From positions 744,001-808,000 of the forward strand of contig CAVQBC010000008.1 of NCBI GenBank assembly GCA_963710665.1: DNA of 64,000 nucleotides. The letters are read 5' to 3'. The notes below the pieces were generated by a model. The model was not told the origin of the DNA. It ran no database searches and saw only the letters and a list, made by a program, of their open reading frames with translations. Shown one piece after another: positions 10,569 through 19,565 of this stretch; within the stretch, counting starts at the first letter, position 1; every line of letters begins with the position of its first letter. The position numbers and the translations under genes were made by a program. This DNA comes from CAVQBC01 sp963710665 (GTDB lineage: Bacteria > Actinomycetota > Thermoleophilia > Solirubrobacterales > Solirubrobacteraceae).

Positions 10569-10760
10569 TTCGCGTCGCTCCTGTTCGCCGTGGGACGCAA
10601 CATCCGGCAAGTGCAGGCGCTGGTTGGGACACAGCGACCCGCCTGCGCGTCTACGTCCACCTGCTCGACGGCGACGTCGGTGGGCCGCTCGACCTCGCGG
10701 CGGTCGGGGTCACCGGGCCGGCGACGCCCCGGCCGTCGCGGCCTGACTCGGCGCGGCGGG
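10569..10760 (+). pseudogene. Tyrosine recombinase (phage-type integrase) C-terminal remnant
   Basis: The frame reads RFASLLFAVGRNIRQVQALVG, then after a small deletion in another frame LRVYVHLLDGDVGGPLDL. Together these match the end of tyrosine recombinases: the alpha-helix before the second Arg/His motif (FASLL...GRNxRQVQxxLGH) and the catalytic tyrosine block (TLxxYVHLLDxDL). The N-terminal and Arg I portions are absent, so it cannot be active. Position at the island edge suggests it once mobilised the island. Confidence 0.65.
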
Positions 10761-10914
10761 TCGCCATCGGCCTCGAAGCGATGCAGGTCGGGCATCGCCC
10801 TCGGCCCCGGCACCGGCCTCATTGTCCGGTTCGTCGAGTGACGCGCAGCGTCCCGGAACGTCCATCGCGAGGGGCCAAGCAGCGCGTGGCGCTGAACGAA
10901 CTACCGCGATCGGC

Positions 10915-11125
10915 TCGCCGGCACCCGAAATCAGCCCGAGGATCTTGGCGACGTATGCGCTGGTTTCGGGATACGGCGGCGCACCCGCACGCGCGCACTG
11001 GCGCCGGGCCGGCATTTGTAGGAGGCAAGCGCCAGTGGCACCGTAGAGAACGTCCGCAGCAGGGTCGCGCATCAGCTGCGCCTGGGCGTCGATCGCGCGC
11101 TCGGCGTCGAACGGGTCATTGAGTC
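10915..11125 (-). pseudogene. Lytic transglycosylase (SLT) C-terminal remnant
   Basis: Leftward pieces NDPFDAERAIDAQAQLMRD, TNAGPAPVRACG and PPYPETSAYVAKILGLI occur in order across two frames. They match the end of soluble lytic transglycosylase domains (NPxxAIxxAxxLxRD, AAYNAGPxxVxxYGG, PPYPETxAYVxxI). The catalytic Glu region is missing. Decayed peptidoglycan-hydrolase fragment, probably brought in with the island. Confidence 0.6.
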
Positions 11126-11215
11126 GTTAGGCGCGCGGTGCCCGGGGTGAAGTGCGCCATCACCCGCGTGCTCGCCCGACTGCTCGCGAACAGGTTGAAG
11201 GCGGCGACCGCGGTC

Positions 11216-11400
11216 GCGGACCGCCTGCGCGCGCTCGCCAGCCGTCGGGTAGCGAGCGTTCGGGTTCTTGGCCGTGGCCCGCGCCACCCCGTCGTCGAAC
11301 GCCGGTGCCAGCCCCTGGCGCTTGGTGGGGCCGGGCGCCCGACCGGTGGCATGCGTGCGTATGAGGTCGGGCGCCTCGAGCATCGGCATTCGTTCCACTG
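11216..11400 (-). pseudogene. Ser/Thr protein kinase remnant
   Basis: A leftward stretch reads PAFDDGVARATAKNPNARYP followed by TAGERAQA, very like the C-terminal lobe of actinobacterial Hanks-type kinases (PxxFDxVVARAxAKDPxxRYPSAGxLxxA). The catalytic loop and glycine loop are not present nearby, so only the last kinase subdomain survives. Part of the island debris. Confidence 0.5.
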
Positions 11401-11542
11401 CGCTGGGCTCGAAGGCGCAGGACCCCGGCCCAAGGGACTCGCCGGCACCATGCGCCACGTTGCCCGCTGCGCCACCCGGGCGTAGTCTCGCGGGGCGAGC
11501 GGCAAATCCCATCCTCGAGCAGCGCGAGAGAGAAGCGCCTCA

Positions 11543-12859
11543 GTGGTGGCCACTAGTATCCGCATAGCGTGCACGAACGACTTCTTGTGTTCGCTCTCGC
11601 CGATGCCAACTTCGTACGGGTCTCTTCCGGGGGCTGAGGGACTCAAGCACGCGGTCGACCGATTGCGCCAGGGGCACCCGACGCTCTGGGCCGACGCGGG
11701 CGACTTCTCCCAGGGCGGGCCTCTCTCCGTCACTTCGCGTGGTGTCCTCAACTTCCGAGCCGCATCCGAGCTCGGCATCGACGTCGCTACCGTCGGCAAC
11801 CACGAGTTCGACTGGGGACTGCCGCTCCTCGTCGAACATGCCCCGACGCTCGGCTTCCCCCTCGTCTGCGCCAACGCCGACGTGGGACTTCCGCCGTCCA
11901 CACTGATCCCGACCGAGGCGGGCCCAGTCGGCTTCGTCGGGCTCACCCACCCCGACGTCAACGTGTTCTCACCCCACGCGCCCAAACCGAACCCAGATCT
12001 CGCGAGGATCGTGCCCCAACAGGCCGACCGGTTGCGGGCCGATGGCGCCGTCGCAGTGGTAGTCCTGCTGCATTTTGGCGTGAACTGGGACGTCTCGGCC
12101 TTGGGCGAGCACCAGGCAGACCCAGGCCCCCTTGCCAGGTTGTGCGCTCCGTTCCTCCCGGTTGTCGATGCTGTTGTCGCCGGCCATACGCTGGGCCGGT
12201 GGGCCGGGGATCTGGATGGCACGCCGTGCGTTCAACCCTGGGCGTTCGGGGCCGAACTCGGCATCATCGAGCTGGCGACCAGCAGGCAGCGCAGCCGGGC
12301 GTGGCTGCAGACGGTCGAGCCCGGAGGCCGCTGGACGGGCGCCGGACGTACGGACCTTGACGAAATGGAAAGTCAGGTCATCGGCGAGATCTCGGAGCCC
12401 ACAGCCATCCGCTACCCGGGAGACCTCTCCTTGGCTGCCAACGCGGCTCGAGCGCTGCGCATCGCGGTCGGATGCGAGGGGGCGGTCGTGCCCGTGGTGG
12501 GCATGCATCAGCCCGCCATCGAAGGAGTGCTTTACGAGTGGCCAGCCGGGCCGGTGACCGAGGCTGATCTATCTCGCTTCTGGCCATGGACCGATGATGG
12601 GACCCTCGTGGGTGAGGTCGGCCGTTCCGAGCTCGAAACGATCACCAACTTCGAGGCGCCGGAGCCCTGGCTGGCGTGGGGAGCCGACGCCGACGCCACC
12701 GTCGGGTCGGGTCGGGTCCTGGTTGCCGTCCCCAAGGACTACGTCGACTGGGGAACCGTGCAGATCAACCACCTCGTCGGGCGCCAGGTTGAGTGGCGCG
12801 AGACGGGGCAGAGCCTGCGCGAGGCGATCAGGACAGCGCTGCGCGAGGGTGGTCTGTAG
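11543..12859 (+). CDS. UshA-like 5'-nucleotidase / metallophosphoesterase, cytoplasmic form
   Basis: A 438-residue protein with a calcineurin-like N-terminal domain and a compact 5'-nucleotidase C-terminal domain. Metal motifs: ACTNDF (residues 9-14), DAGDFSQGG, VGNHEFDWG, LLHFGVNWD and AGHTLG. Two usual ligands differ: NDxHG reads NDFLC and GHTH reads GHTL, so metal binding or specificity may be altered. No signal peptide, unlike secreted UshA. GTG start with GAGAGAAG about eight bases before it. It is the only intact gene in the island and its codon use is less GC-biased than its neighbours. Substrate unknown; nucleotide or cyclic-nucleotide hydrolysis is the family role. Confidence 0.8.
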   Translation: MVATSIRIACTNDFLCSLSPMPTSYGSLPGAEGLKHAVDRLRQGHPTLWADAGDFSQGGPLSVTSRGVLNFRAASELGIDVATVGNHEFDWGLPLLVEHAPTLGFPLVCANADVGLPPSTLIPTEAGPVGFVGLTHPDVNVFSPHAPKPNPDLARIVPQQADRLRADGAVAVVVLLHFGVNWDVSALGEHQADPGPLARLCAPFLPVVDAVVAGHTLGRWAGDLDGTPCVQPWAFGAELGIIELATSRQRSRAWLQTVEPGGRWTGAGRTDLDEMESQVIGEISEPTAIRYPGDLSLAANAARALRIAVGCEGAVVPVVGMHQPAIEGVLYEWPAGPVTEADLSRFWPWTDDGTLVGEVGRSELETITNFEAPEPWLAWGADADATVGSGRVLVAVPKDYVDWGTVQINHLVGRQVEWRETGQSLREAIRTALREGGL

Positions 12860-13089
12860 CCGGTCGGCCGCCGCGAGCCGGCCACCGCTGTAGAACAGGC
12901 CACGGTTGTTGAGCTCCGGCGCAGCCTGGTCCTTATCGACTCGCAGGTGGCGGTCTCGATCACGCAGCCACCGCCGCGTGTCCTCGGCGAGGTGCTCGTC
13001 TGGCTCGCGGCTCGGCGCCGCAGCCCGGGCGACGACGGCCGATGTGTCCCCGCTCGACGCCGTCGAGCCACTCGTCGCCCAGCACCCCG

Positions 13090-14227
13090 CCGGGCCGCGC
13101 CAGCTCGGCCTCCATCGGGGTGCCCCCGATCCAGTGGCGCTGCTGGAGCGCGCGCGCCGTCCTCCCCGAGGGAGTCGGCGTGCTGCGGCACCCCGGGCAT
13201 CCACCAGGCCGCAACGAAGCGGCGCTCGAGCTCGCGCCCCTTGGCCAGCGCCCAGGCGCGGGTCGCCTCGTCGCCCTTCGCCTCGGCCATGTCGGCGAGG
13301 TCGAACAGGCCGCGTATGGCATAGACGGTGTTGTCGAGCTTCTCCGGCCCCATCCCGGGACGCTCGACGTTGCCGTCGCCGTCGGCGTCGAGCTCGCGGA
13401 AGATGAACCGCAGGTTCGCCACCGCGAAGTCGTACATCTCGTCGCGGACGGCGTCGTCGCCCGTCCAACGCCACACGCGCGCCACGGCGCTCGGGAGCTT
13501 GGCGGTCTCGTCGGTGTTGCCCGGGTCCGCGTTCGAGCCGAAGTACACGGTGCCGTCGAAGACGACCTCTGGACGACCTTCCCGCCGTTGCCGTTGTCGA
13601 TCAGGCTGCCCGCGTGGAGCCGACCGCCGCCGCCCAGTCGTGCGGCTCGGCGCCCGCCGCCGGCGGCGTCCCGCGGTCGGTGAACACCAGCGCGCCGCTT
13701 TCGGCGGTCGCGGCGTCCGGGAGGTTGAAGTCGAGCTGGGTGGATGGCTTCGTCTCGCCCCACGGGTAGCTGCCCATCAGCTCGGAGTGCGCGTCGAGTT
13801 GCAGGTCGACGGTGCGGGCGTCGCGCGACGAGAGCGTCAGGCCGATCAGCACGCCCCGCCGGCCGTCGGGCGCGAAGTCGGTGCGCCGGACGGTCAGCCC
13901 GCCGGGCCCGGGCAGCTCCATCCGGACGTGCCCGGCGCCGCTCGTGAAGCGCTGCGCCGGGCCGAGCCACTCGCCGTCGATCCCGAACCACACGCCGTCG
14001 AGGAGCTTGATCGGCGGCGCCCAGATGCCGCCCATCTCCCCGCGGGTGTGGAAGCCCATGGCGGGGTAGCGCCCGGCCTCGGTGCCGACCTCGTAGGCGC
14101 GCGTGCCGACCGCGGCGAAGCGCCGGTCGTCCAGCCGGTCGGTGACGGACAGCTCCGCCGCCGCGCCCTCCGCGACCGCCGGCCAGGCCAGCAGCGACGC
14201 GGCGAGGGCGAGCAGCGCACGGCGCAC
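13090..14227 (-). pseudogene. N-terminal half of a split, frameshifted glycoside-hydrolase-like gene
   Basis: Starts at GTG 14227 with a signal peptide (RRALLALAASLLAWPAVAEG), so the ancestral protein was secreted. Recognisable blocks follow: YPAMGFHTRGEMGGIWAPP and WFGIDGEWLGPAQRF, then frame changes near 13628 and 13580. Next come VYFGSNADPGNTDETAKLPS, PEKLDNTVYAIRGLFDLA and PQHADSLGEDG, another frame change near 13175, and HWIGGTPMEAELARPGG. The remainder lies at 9817-10562. Layout fits a glucosidase with an (alpha/alpha)6 catalytic domain after a beta-rich N-terminal domain. At least three frameshifts plus the insertion make it a pseudogene. Confidence 0.75.
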
Positions 14228-14232
14228 CGGAG

Positions 14233-15681
14233 CTAGCTGCGGCCCTCGTCGAGCTGCGCCTCCGGGTTGACCACGTCGCCCTGCCGTAGCCGCGAGTGCC
14301 GGCGCCCGTAGGCGAAGTAGATGATCAGCCCGAGGATGAGCCATGCGATGAACCGCTCCCACGTCGGCCGCTCGAGGTACTTCATCAGGAAGATCGCCAG
14401 CCCGGCCCCGATGAGCGGGAACAGCGGCACGAGCGGGACCCTGAAGCCGCGCTGGAGGTCGGGCCGCGTCCGCCGCAGCACGATCACCGCGATGTTCACG
14501 ATCACGAACGCGAACAGCGTCCCGATGTTGACCAGCTTGACGATCTCGGTGAGCGGCACGAAGGCCGCCACCACGGCGATCAGGATCCCGAACGTGGCGG
14601 TGATCCGCACCGGCGTGAGGCGCCGCTCGGAGACCTTGGCGAAGCCGCGCGGCAGCAGCCCGTCGCGGCACATCGCGAACATGATCCGCGTCTGGCCGTA
14701 GAGGATCGTCAGCACCACGCTGGTGATCGCGATGAGGGCGCCGAACGAGATCACGGTGGCGCCCCAGTCGAAGCCGAGCGCCCGCAGAACCTCGGCCAGC
14801 GGGGCCTCCTGGCCGGCGATCTGGTCGTACGGGAGCGCGGCCGACGCGGTCAGCGAGACGAGGATGTACAGCAGCGTGCAGACCGCGAGCGAGCCGATGA
14901 TCGCGATGGGCAGGTCCCGCCCCGGCCGCATTGTCTCCTCACCGGAGGTCGAGATCGCGTCGAAGCCGATGTAGGCGAAGAACACCACCGAGCCCGCCGT
15001 CACGACGCCGTCGAAGCCGTTGGGGGCGAAGGGCGACAGGTTGCCGGAGTCGAACCCGGTGACCGCCAGCGCGATGAACAGCACCACGATGGCGAGCTTG
15101 ATGACGACCATGACCGTGTTGGCCCGGGCGGTCTCGCGCACTCCGACGATGAGCAGCGCGGTGACCGAAAGCACGAGGAAGACGGCCGGCAGGTTGAACG
15201 AGCCGCCCTCGCCGGGCGGCGCCGCGAGCGCATCCGGCAGCTGCAGGCCGAACACCGTGTCCAGCAGCTCGTTGAAGTACTGGCCCCAGCCGACCGCGAC
15301 GGCGGCGACCGACACCGCGTACTCGAGGATCAGGTCCCAGCCGATGATCCAGGCGAGCAGCTCGCCCATCGTGGCGTAGCTGTACGTGTACGCGCTCCCG
15401 GCGACCGGGATCGCGGAGGCCAGCTCGGCGTAGGAGAGGGCGGAGAAGGCGCACGTCACGCCGGCCAGCAGGAACGACAGGACGATGGCCGGGCCGGAGT
15501 CCCCGATCGCCTCGCCGAGGATGACGAAGATGCCGGTCCCGATGATCGCGCCGATGCCCAGCGCGGTGAGGTCGAGCACGCCGATGGCGCGCCGGAGGTG
15601 GGAGCTCTCGTCCTCGGTGTCGGCGACGAGCGCGTCGACCGGCTTGGTGGCGAACAGGCCACCTCGTGTTGCCGCTGCCAT
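14233..15681 (-). CDS. APC superfamily amino-acid permease (cationic amino-acid transporter type)
   Basis: A 482-residue membrane protein with about twelve hydrophobic segments. TM1 carries the family motif LGIGAIIGTGIFVILGEA (near residue 40); FFAYIGFDAISTSGEETM in the middle is typical of the CAT/YfnA-like subgroup. ATG 15681 has GGGAGG four bases upstream, which excludes the longer open frame. Known relatives take up basic or branched amino acids by proton or sodium symport. Its stop is six bases from the start of the degraded glycosidase, so the two may once have been co-transcribed. Confidence 0.92.
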   Translation of the reverse strand: MAAATRGGLFATKPVDALVADTEDESSHLRRAIGVLDLTALGIGAIIGTGIFVILGEAIGDSGPAIVLSFLLAGVTCAFSALSYAELASAIPVAGSAYTYSYATMGELLAWIIGWDLILEYAVSVAAVAVGWGQYFNELLDTVFGLQLPDALAAPPGEGGSFNLPAVFLVLSVTALLIVGVRETARANTVMVVIKLAIVVLFIALAVTGFDSGNLSPFAPNGFDGVVTAGSVVFFAYIGFDAISTSGEETMRPGRDLPIAIIGSLAVCTLLYILVSLTASAALPYDQIAGQEAPLAEVLRALGFDWGATVISFGALIAITSVVLTILYGQTRIMFAMCRDGLLPRGFAKVSERRLTPVRITATFGILIAVVAAFVPLTEIVKLVNIGTLFAFVIVNIAVIVLRRTRPDLQRGFRVPLVPLFPLIGAGLAIFLMKYLERPTWERFIAWLILGLIIYFAYGRRHSRLRQGDVVNPEAQLDEGRS

Positions 15682-15773
15682 GTCGCCTCCCCTGCTCGGT
15701 GGAACGTACCCCGGGCCGCCAGGCGGGTTATCTCTCGCCCCCGCGCCCTTGAAACCTGGACCGCCGCGGCCGC

Positions 15774-16193
15774 CTACTGCTCGGGCGGGTGGGCGACGAT
15801 CAGCACGGGACGGCGCGACCGTTGCGCCAGCTCGAGCGGGACGTCGCCGAGCACCCGCGCCGCCACGCGCCCGCGCGACGTGGCGCCGACCACGATGATG
15901 TCGGCGTCGTGCTCCTCGGCGTAGAGCAGGATGCCGGGCACGACGGCGCCCGCGCGGGTCTCGGCCGTGGCCTCGACGCCGCTCGCGCGGAGCCGCAGCA
16001 CCAGCGCCTCGGCCGACTCGCGCGCGCGGTCGGCGTACTCCGAGCGCGGCGTGGTGGAGAGGGCCTCCATCTCGAGGCCGTCGAGGCTGACCACGTTGAC
16101 CTTCGCGCCCGTCTGCGCGGCGAGGTGCGCGGCCGCCTCGGCCACCCAGGGCTGGTCGGCCCCCGCCTTCGCCGCCACCACGATCCGCTGCAT
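15774..16193 (-). CDS. Universal stress protein, UspA family
   Basis: A 139-residue single-domain protein with alpha/beta Usp fold features: N-terminal strand RIVVAAKAG and the C-terminal nucleotide segment DIIVVGATSRGRVAARVLG ending RRPVLIVAHPP. The ATP-binding consensus G-x2-G-x9-G-[ST] is only partly kept: GATSRGRVAARVLGD, with Asp after the last glycine, so ATP binding is uncertain. ATG 16193 is preceded by GAGGGAGG. Divergent from uvrB with about 130 bases between. Confidence 0.88.
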   Translation of the reverse strand: MQRIVVAAKAGADQPWVAEAAAHLAAQTGAKVNVVSLDGLEMEALSTTPRSEYADRARESAEALVLRLRASGVEATAETRAGAVVPGILLYAEEHDADIIVVGATSRGRVAARVLGDVPLELAQRSRRPVLIVAHPPEQ

Positions 16194-16307
16194 CTCCGGC
16201 CTCCCTCGGCGCCGACACCACCCGGGGGTCTGTCTAGCCGCAGCGCCGGGGCACCAAACGCGGGCCTCCCGACCCGTCCGGCGGCGGGGTCCGTCCGGGC
16301 GGGTCTC

Positions 16308-16313
16308 TATCGT
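16308..16313 (+). promoter_or_regulatory. -10 box of uvrB
   Basis: TATCGT nine bases before ATG 16323, leaderless spacing. No GAAC-N4-GTTC SOS box was found upstream, in contrast to uvrA. Confidence 0.45.
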
Positions 16314-16322
16314 GGGTGGGCC

Positions 16323-18446
16323 ATGCCCCAGTTCAAGCTCGACGCCGTCTACAGCCCCACCGCCGATCAGCCGGCGGCGATCGACGGGCTGGCCGAGAGC
16401 ATCGGCGGCGGCGAGCGCTTCTCGACGCTGCTGGGGGCCACCGGCACGGGCAAGACGATGACGATGGCCGCGACGATCGAGCGGGTGCAGCGCCCGTCGC
16501 TCATCATCGCCCACAACAAGACGCTCGCGGCGCAGCTCTGCAACGAGTTCCGCACGTACTTCCCGCAGAACGCCGTCGAGTACTTCGTCTCCTACTACGA
16601 CTACTACCAGCCCGAGGCCTACGTCCCGAGCAAGGACCTCTACATCGAGAAGGACTCGGCGATCAACCAGGAGATCGACCGCCTGCGCCACGCCGCCACG
16701 GCGGCGCTGTTCGCGCGGCGCGACGTGGTGATCGTCGCCTCCGTGTCGGCGATCTTCGGCCTCGGCTCGCCGGAGACCTACAACGACAACTGCCAGATCC
16801 TGCTCAAGGGCGGCGAGGTCGACCGCGACGAGCTCCTGCGCAAGCTCGTCTACCTCCAGTACAACCGCAACGACACGTCGCTCGGCCGCGGGACGTTCCG
16901 CGTCCGCGGCGACACCCTGGAGGTCTTCCCGGCGGACGCCGAGACGGCCTTCCGCGCCCTGCTGTTCGGCGACGAGATCGAGCGCCTGCAGCACTTCGAC
17001 CCCCTGACGGGCGAGCTGATCGCCGACGACCTCGAGCACGTCGCCGTCTGGCCGGCCACGCACTACAACGTCAAGGAGGGGACGATGGAGCGCGCGGTGG
17101 CCGAGATCGGCGCGGAGCTCAACGCGCGCACCGCCGAGCTCGAGGCCCAGGGCAAGCTGCTCGAGTCCCACCGCCTGCGCCAGCGCACCCAGTACGACAT
17201 GGAGATGCTGCGCGAGGTCGGCTTCTGCTCGGGCATCGAGAACTACTCCCGCATCCTCGACGGGCGGGAGCCGGGCGCGCGGCCGTACTGCCTGCTCGAC
17301 TACTTCCCGCGCGACTTCGTGTGCTTCATCGACGAGTCGCACCAGACCGTGCCGCAGATCGGCGGCATGTACGAGGGCGACCGCTCGCGCAAGCAGACGC
17401 TCGTCGACTACGGGTTCCGCCTGCCCAGCGCGCTCGACAACCGGCCCCAGACGTTCGACGAGTTCCTGTCGATCACGCCGCAGATGGTCTTCGTGTCGGC
17501 GACGCCCGGCTCCTACGAGCGCGATCACTCGCCGCGGATCGTGGAGCAGATCGTGCGGCCCACGGGCATCGTGGACCCGGACGTCGAGGTGCGCGAGACG
17601 CGCAACCAGATCGACGACCTGATGAACGAGATCCGCACGCGGGTCGACCGCAACGAGCGCGTGCTGGTCACCACGCTCACCAAGAAGATGAGCGAGGACC
17701 TCACCGACTACCTGCTCGAGATGGGCTTCAAGGTCCGCTACCTGCACTCCGAGATCGACACGCTGGAGCGCATCCAGATCATCCGCGAGCTGCGCCTCGG
17801 CGAGTACGACGTGCTGGTCGGGGTGAACCTCCTGCGCGAGGGGCTCGACCTGCCGGAGGTCTCCCTGGTCGGCATCCTCGACGCCGACAAGGAGGGCTTC
17901 CTCCGCGGCGAGACGTCGCTCATCCAGACGATCGGCCGCGCCGCCCGCAACGCCGGCGGCAAGGTGCTCATGTACGCCGACAAGGAGACCGAGGCCATGC
18001 GCCGCGCGATCTCCGAGACCGACCGCCGTCGCGCGATCCAGGTCGCCTACAACGAGGAGCACGGCATCACCCCGGAGACGATCGTCAAGGGCATCTCCGA
18101 CATCACGGAGTTCCTGATGAGCGACTCCAAGGTCCCCAAGGGGCGCCGCCGGCGGCGCGAGAAGCGCGTGGACATGGAGCCCGCCGAGATCGAGACGACG
18201 ATCGTCGAGCTCGAGGAGGAGATGCTCGCCGCCGCCGAGGAGCTCCGCTTCGAGTACGCGGCCCGCCTGCGCGACGAGATCCGCGACCTCCGCCGCGAGC
18301 TGGACGAGGCGGCGGGCGACTCCACGGCACGCGCTAGTGGCCGCCCCGAAATACGCCACGCCTCTCGCGGCCGGCCGCGCAAGCGCGACGGCGCGGCAGC
18401 GCCTTCCCTACGGTGGGAGGCATGCGCCTGCTCATGGCCGGCGTGA
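16323..18446 (+). CDS. uvrB: Excinuclease ABC subunit B
   Basis: A 707-residue DNA-damage recognition helicase of nucleotide excision repair. Walker A GATGTGKT at residues 38-45; beta-hairpin region YYDYYQPEAYVP; DEAD-like box FIDESH; helicase motif VI QTIGRAARN; and a C-terminal UVR domain (ELEEEMLAAAEELRFEYAAR) that binds UvrC. A tail of about 40 residues rich in Arg, Gly and Ala follows the UVR domain and runs over the promoter and first codons of the next gene (25-base overlap), so it is probably not conserved. UvrA is encoded 16 kb away. Works with UvrA and UvrC in the cytoplasm. Confidence 0.98.
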   Translation: MPQFKLDAVYSPTADQPAAIDGLAESIGGGERFSTLLGATGTGKTMTMAATIERVQRPSLIIAHNKTLAAQLCNEFRTYFPQNAVEYFVSYYDYYQPEAYVPSKDLYIEKDSAINQEIDRLRHAATAALFARRDVVIVASVSAIFGLGSPETYNDNCQILLKGGEVDRDELLRKLVYLQYNRNDTSLGRGTFRVRGDTLEVFPADAETAFRALLFGDEIERLQHFDPLTGELIADDLEHVAVWPATHYNVKEGTMERAVAEIGAELNARTAELEAQGKLLESHRLRQRTQYDMEMLREVGFCSGIENYSRILDGREPGARPYCLLDYFPRDFVCFIDESHQTVPQIGGMYEGDRSRKQTLVDYGFRLPSALDNRPQTFDEFLSITPQMVFVSATPGSYERDHSPRIVEQIVRPTGIVDPDVEVRETRNQIDDLMNEIRTRVDRNERVLVTTLTKKMSEDLTDYLLEMGFKVRYLHSEIDTLERIQIIRELRLGEYDVLVGVNLLREGLDLPEVSLVGILDADKEGFLRGETSLIQTIGRAARNAGGKVLMYADKETEAMRRAISETDRRRAIQVAYNEEHGITPETIVKGISDITEFLMSDSKVPKGRRRRREKRVDMEPAEIETTIVELEEEMLAAAEELRFEYAARLRDEIRDLRRELDEAAGDSTARASGRPEIRHASRGRPRKRDGAAAPSLRWEACACSWPA
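18409..18414 (+). promoter_or_regulatory. -10 box of glycosyltransferase gene
   Basis: TACGGT seven bases before ATG 18422, inside the 3' end of uvrB. The GGGAGG between box and ATG is only one base from the ATG, too close to act as a ribosome site, which favours leaderless initiation. Confidence 0.45.
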
Positions 18447-19564
18447 CGGCGCCGAGCCACATCTACCCGAGCCTTGCCGTCATCCGCGAGCTGGTGGCCC
18501 GTGGCCACGACGTGTCCTACGCCGTCGGCGACCGCCTCGCCGGGCTGGTGACGCCCACCGGCGCCGGGCACGTCGGCTACCGGTCCGAGCTGCCGGACTC
18601 GGACACCGCGTGGTCCGATGACCCCGGCGAGGCGATGCAGCTGTTCCTGGACGAGGAGCAGACCGCCCTTCCCGCGATCCTGGCGGCCGACCGCCCCGAC
18701 GCGGTCCTCTACGACATCGGCGGGTACGCCGGCCGCGTCGCCGCCCACCACTGGGGCGTCCCGGCCATCCAGCTCTCGCCGACCTACGTCGCGTGGGACG
18801 GCTACGAGGAGGACATGGCGGAGTTCACCGCCGGCCTGAAGGCGTCCCCGTCCGGCGCCCGGTACTTCGCGGGGGTTCGCTCCTGGCTGGACGAGAACGG
18901 CATGGCCATCGACGCCGACGCGTTCCTCGGACGCCCCGACCACTGCGTCGTGCTGATCCCCCGCGTGCTGCAGCCCAACGCCGACCGGGTCGGTCCGCAG
19001 TACGTCTTCACGGGGCCGTGCGTGGACACGTCCCGGATGACGGGCTGGGTGCCCGAGGCCGGGGATCCCAGGCCGCTGGCGTACGTCGCCTTCGGGACGG
19101 CGTACACCGACAACCTGCCGATCTATCGCGCCGCCGTCGAGGCGCTGGGCGCCGGGCACCGCGTCGTGATGGCCACCGGAAAGGTCGACCCCGCCGCACT
19201 CGGCCCGCTTCCCGCCGGCGTGCACGCCGCGACGACGCAGCCGCAGCTCGACGTGCTCGCCCACGCGGACGTGTTCGTCACCCACGCCGGGATGGGCAGC
19301 GCCGCGGAGTCGCTGTGGTTCGGGGTCCCGACCGTCGCGATCCCGCAGGCGGTCGACCAGTTCACCAACGCCGCGCAGCTCGAGGCCGCCGGCACCGGCG
19401 TCCACCTGCCCGCGGAGCAGGTCACGGTTGAGACGCTCGGCTCCGCCGTCGCCGGAGCGCTCGGCCGCGGCGCGCGCGCCCGCGAGGTATCGGAGGAGGT
19501 CCGCCGGTCGGGCGGCGTCGCCGCGAGCGTCGACGCCGTCGAGCGGCTCGCCGCCCGCGGGTGA
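18422..19564 (+). CDS. GT1 family glycosyltransferase (MGT/macrolide type)
   Basis: A 380-residue GT-B fold enzyme. N-terminal VTAPSHIYPSLAVIRELVARG is the acceptor-domain start, and the donor-site signature is THAGMGSAAESLWFGVPTV with PQAVDQFTNA. This pattern is typical of UDP-sugar transferases that modify macrolides, sterols or flavonoids. No signal peptide. ATG 18422 chosen over GTG 18413 because of the -10 spacing. No biosynthetic cluster surrounds it, so the acceptor may be an external toxin or antibiotic (inference). The stop lies two bases from the stop of a FUSC remnant on the other strand. Confidence 0.88.
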   Translation: MRLLMAGVTAPSHIYPSLAVIRELVARGHDVSYAVGDRLAGLVTPTGAGHVGYRSELPDSDTAWSDDPGEAMQLFLDEEQTALPAILAADRPDAVLYDIGGYAGRVAAHHWGVPAIQLSPTYVAWDGYEEDMAEFTAGLKASPSGARYFAGVRSWLDENGMAIDADAFLGRPDHCVVLIPRVLQPNADRVGPQYVFTGPCVDTSRMTGWVPEAGDPRPLAYVAFGTAYTDNLPIYRAAVEALGAGHRVVMATGKVDPAALGPLPAGVHAATTQPQLDVLAHADVFVTHAGMGSAAESLWFGVPTVAIPQAVDQFTNAAQLEAAGTGVHLPAEQVTVETLGSAVAGALGRGARAREVSEEVRRSGGVAASVDAVERLAARG

Positions 19565-19565
19565 C

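Larger units (their letters stand above)
10565..13085. mobile_element. Decayed integrative island splitting the glycosidase pseudogene
   Basis: About 2.5 kb of DNA interrupts one glycosidase gene: the N-terminal half stops being recognisable near 13085 and the C-terminal half resumes near 10562. The stretch has visibly lower GC and different codon use. It carries remnants of a tyrosine recombinase at its left edge, a lytic transglycosylase and a Ser/Thr kinase, then an intact phosphoesterase gene. Between 12860 and 13085 a leftward frame (LAEDTRRWLRDRDRHLR, ELNNRGLFYSGG) looks coding-like but is unrecognised. Borders are approximate; no clear attachment repeat was found. Confidence 0.6.

Noticed and set aside
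18413..18424. GTG 18413 as start of the glycosyltransferase
   Set aside because: It overlaps the TACGGT -10 box; ATG 18422 has leaderless spacing and better fits the family N-terminus.
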